Assembly (NCBI GenBank): GCA_946480055.1
Contig: CAMLID010000031.1
Coordinates: 1-35,190, forward strand
Direction: 5' to 3'
From: an uncultured Lysobacter sp.
Lineage (GTDB): Bacteria; Pseudomonadota; Gammaproteobacteria; Xanthomonadales; Xanthomonadaceae
Length of the DNA stretch: 35,190 bases
The notes beneath the pieces were generated by a model. The model did no database searches. It was not told the DNA's origin and saw nothing but the letters and a program-made list of their open reading frames with translations. Shown here piece by piece: positions 34,332 to 35,190 of this stretch. Numbering within the stretch: the stretch's first letter is position 1; each line of letters begins with the position of its first letter. A program made the translations under genes and the position numbers.

Positions 34332-34904
34332 TCAGTCCTTCAGCGCGTAGATCGCGGGCAGGTTGCGGCCCTGCTCGTGGTAGTCCATGCCGTAGCCGAA
34401 CACGTAGCGGTCCGGCACTTCCACGCCGACGTAGTCCGCGCAGATGCCGGGCACGCAACGATCGTGGGCCTTGACCGCGAGCGCGGCGATGCGCACTTCG
34501 CTGGCGCCCTGCTCGCGGCACCATTCGCGGATCGCATGCAGGGTATGGCCTTCATCGAGGATGTCGTCGGCCAGCAGCACCCGGCGGCCGTTGAGCGGCG
34601 TGCCCGGACGATGCTTCCAGGTCAGTTCGCCGCCCGAGGTCGCACCGCGGTAGCGGGTCGCGTGCAGGTAGTCGAACTCCAGGTCCAGCCCGCGCTCGCC
34701 CAGTTCCATCGCCAGCTGCGCCGCGAACGGCAGGCCGCCGTGCATCACGGTCAGGTAGACCGGACGCTCGCCCCGGGCGTAGTCCTTGCGGATGTCGTCG
34801 GCCATGCGCGCGATCGCCTGCTCGAGCGTCCTGCGGTCGAACAGCAGATCGGCGTTTTCCAGCGCCGCGGCCAGGTCGGCGCCATTGCCGGTCTTGGCGC
34901 TCAT
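34332..34904 (-). CDS. hpt: Hypoxanthine-guanine phosphoribosyltransferase
   Basis: A 190-residue type I phosphoribosyltransferase that makes IMP or GMP from hypoxanthine or guanine and PRPP. The PRPP loop is VLLADDILDEGHTL, the pyrophosphate loop is near VMHGGLPFAAQLA, and the purine-contacting region is RYVFGYGMDYHEQGRNLP. ATG 34904 overlaps the nagZ stop by one base (TGATG). An earlier in-frame start would run into nagZ and add residues without family match. The operon position next to a thioinosine phosphorylase fits salvage of hypoxanthine. Confidence 0.92.
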   Translation of the reverse strand: MSAKTGNGADLAAALENADLLFDRRTLEQAIARMADDIRKDYARGERPVYLTVMHGGLPFAAQLAMELGERGLDLEFDYLHATRYRGATSGGELTWKHRPGTPLNGRRVLLADDILDEGHTLHAIREWCREQGASEVRIAALAVKAHDRCVPGICADYVGVEVPDRYVFGYGMDYHEQGRNLPAIYALKD

Positions 34905-35190
34905 CAGGCCAGACCCTCGACGCGACCGCGGCTGGCGCCGTAGCGGGCATCGGCAAGCAGGCCGTCCCAACCCATCGCGCCGCGGCCGATCAGGCCGGTC
35001 AGCGCCATGGTGTTGAGCTTGCGGTCGGCAACCGCGGCCAGCGATTCATCCACCAGGTCCGGGTGGCAGACCAGGACCACGTCGCAGCCCGCGTCCAGAT
35101 GCGCGTCGATGCGCGCCTTGACGCCGCCAGCCGAGAACGCCGCGGCCATGCCGATGTCGTCGCTGAAGACCACGCCGCGGAAGCCCATCT
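34904..35190 (-). CDS. nagZ: Beta-N-acetylhexosaminidase NagZ (C-terminal part)
   Basis: Only the last ~95 residues are in the window; the gene continues past base 35190. GFRGVVFSDDIGMAAAF contains the family's SDD(L/I)GM nucleophile motif of glycoside hydrolase family 3, and DAHLDAGCDVVLVCHP follows as in NagZ. The enzyme removes GlcNAc from recycled anhydro-muropeptides in the cytosol and so influences beta-lactamase induction in many Gram-negatives. It is the first visible gene of the nagZ-hpt-phosphorylase operon. Confidence 0.9.
   Translation of the reverse strand, partial: MGFRGVVFSDDIGMAAAFSAGGVKARIDAHLDAGCDVVLVCHPDLVDESLAAVADRKLNTMALTGLIGRGAMGWDGLLADARYGASRGRVEGLA

Overview
This is a GC-rich (roughly 70%) chromosomal window. 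Gene content and style point to a gammaproteobacterium of the Xanthomonadaceae, most likely Lysobacter or a close relative. The clues are a pyrD-murB-DMT transporter operon, an IspG with the longer C-terminal cysteine spacing, a thioinosine phosphorylase next to Hpt and NagZ, a large secreted S8 protease, and dispersed inverted repeats of the GTAGGAGCGGCG-type family. No tRNA, rRNA, CRISPR, transposase or phage gene was seen. Nearly all of the window is coding.

Layout. 1-4773 (+): the 3' end of an AmaB-type aldehyde dehydrogenase, a YfcE-like phosphoesterase, then the overlapping set pyrD, murB and an EamA-type transporter. 5056-7077 (+): a secreted Notum/pectinacetylesterase-like hydrolase and a small membrane-anchored helical protein. 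7311-12349 (-): a trimeric autotransporter adhesin with an EF-hand loop in its head, and a subtilisin-family protease with a PA insert; each has its own terminator. 12703-14686 (-): a PAP2 phosphatase overlapping ispG. 14879-19722 (+): xseA, a REP-like repeat block, then an acetolactate-synthase-like ThDP enzyme paired with an aldehyde dehydrogenase.

19950-29382: a VWA lipoprotein of the YfbK type (+) meets a GAF-GAF-GGDEF-EAL protein (-) tail to tail. The GGDEF-EAL gene diverges from an ECF sigma factor (+), which overlaps a single-span membrane protein that is probably its regulator, followed closely by yigZ, an ABC exporter and a YjbR-type protein. The VWA lipoprotein and the sigma-linked membrane protein share a motif (LxRxxVxGSRxKR ... 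PV) that looks like the start of TonB-dependent receptor plug domains. This is the most unusual signal in the window and suggests an uncharacterised envelope-signalling system.

29502-35190 (-): an L,D-transpeptidase lipoprotein overlapping aidB, an FAD monooxygenase preceded by a 15-bp tandem repeat, a cold-shock protein with promoter and terminator, and a tight nagZ-hpt-mtnP operon. The last joins cell-wall recycling with purine and methylthio-nucleoside salvage: MtnP would release hypoxanthine and Hpt would convert it to IMP.
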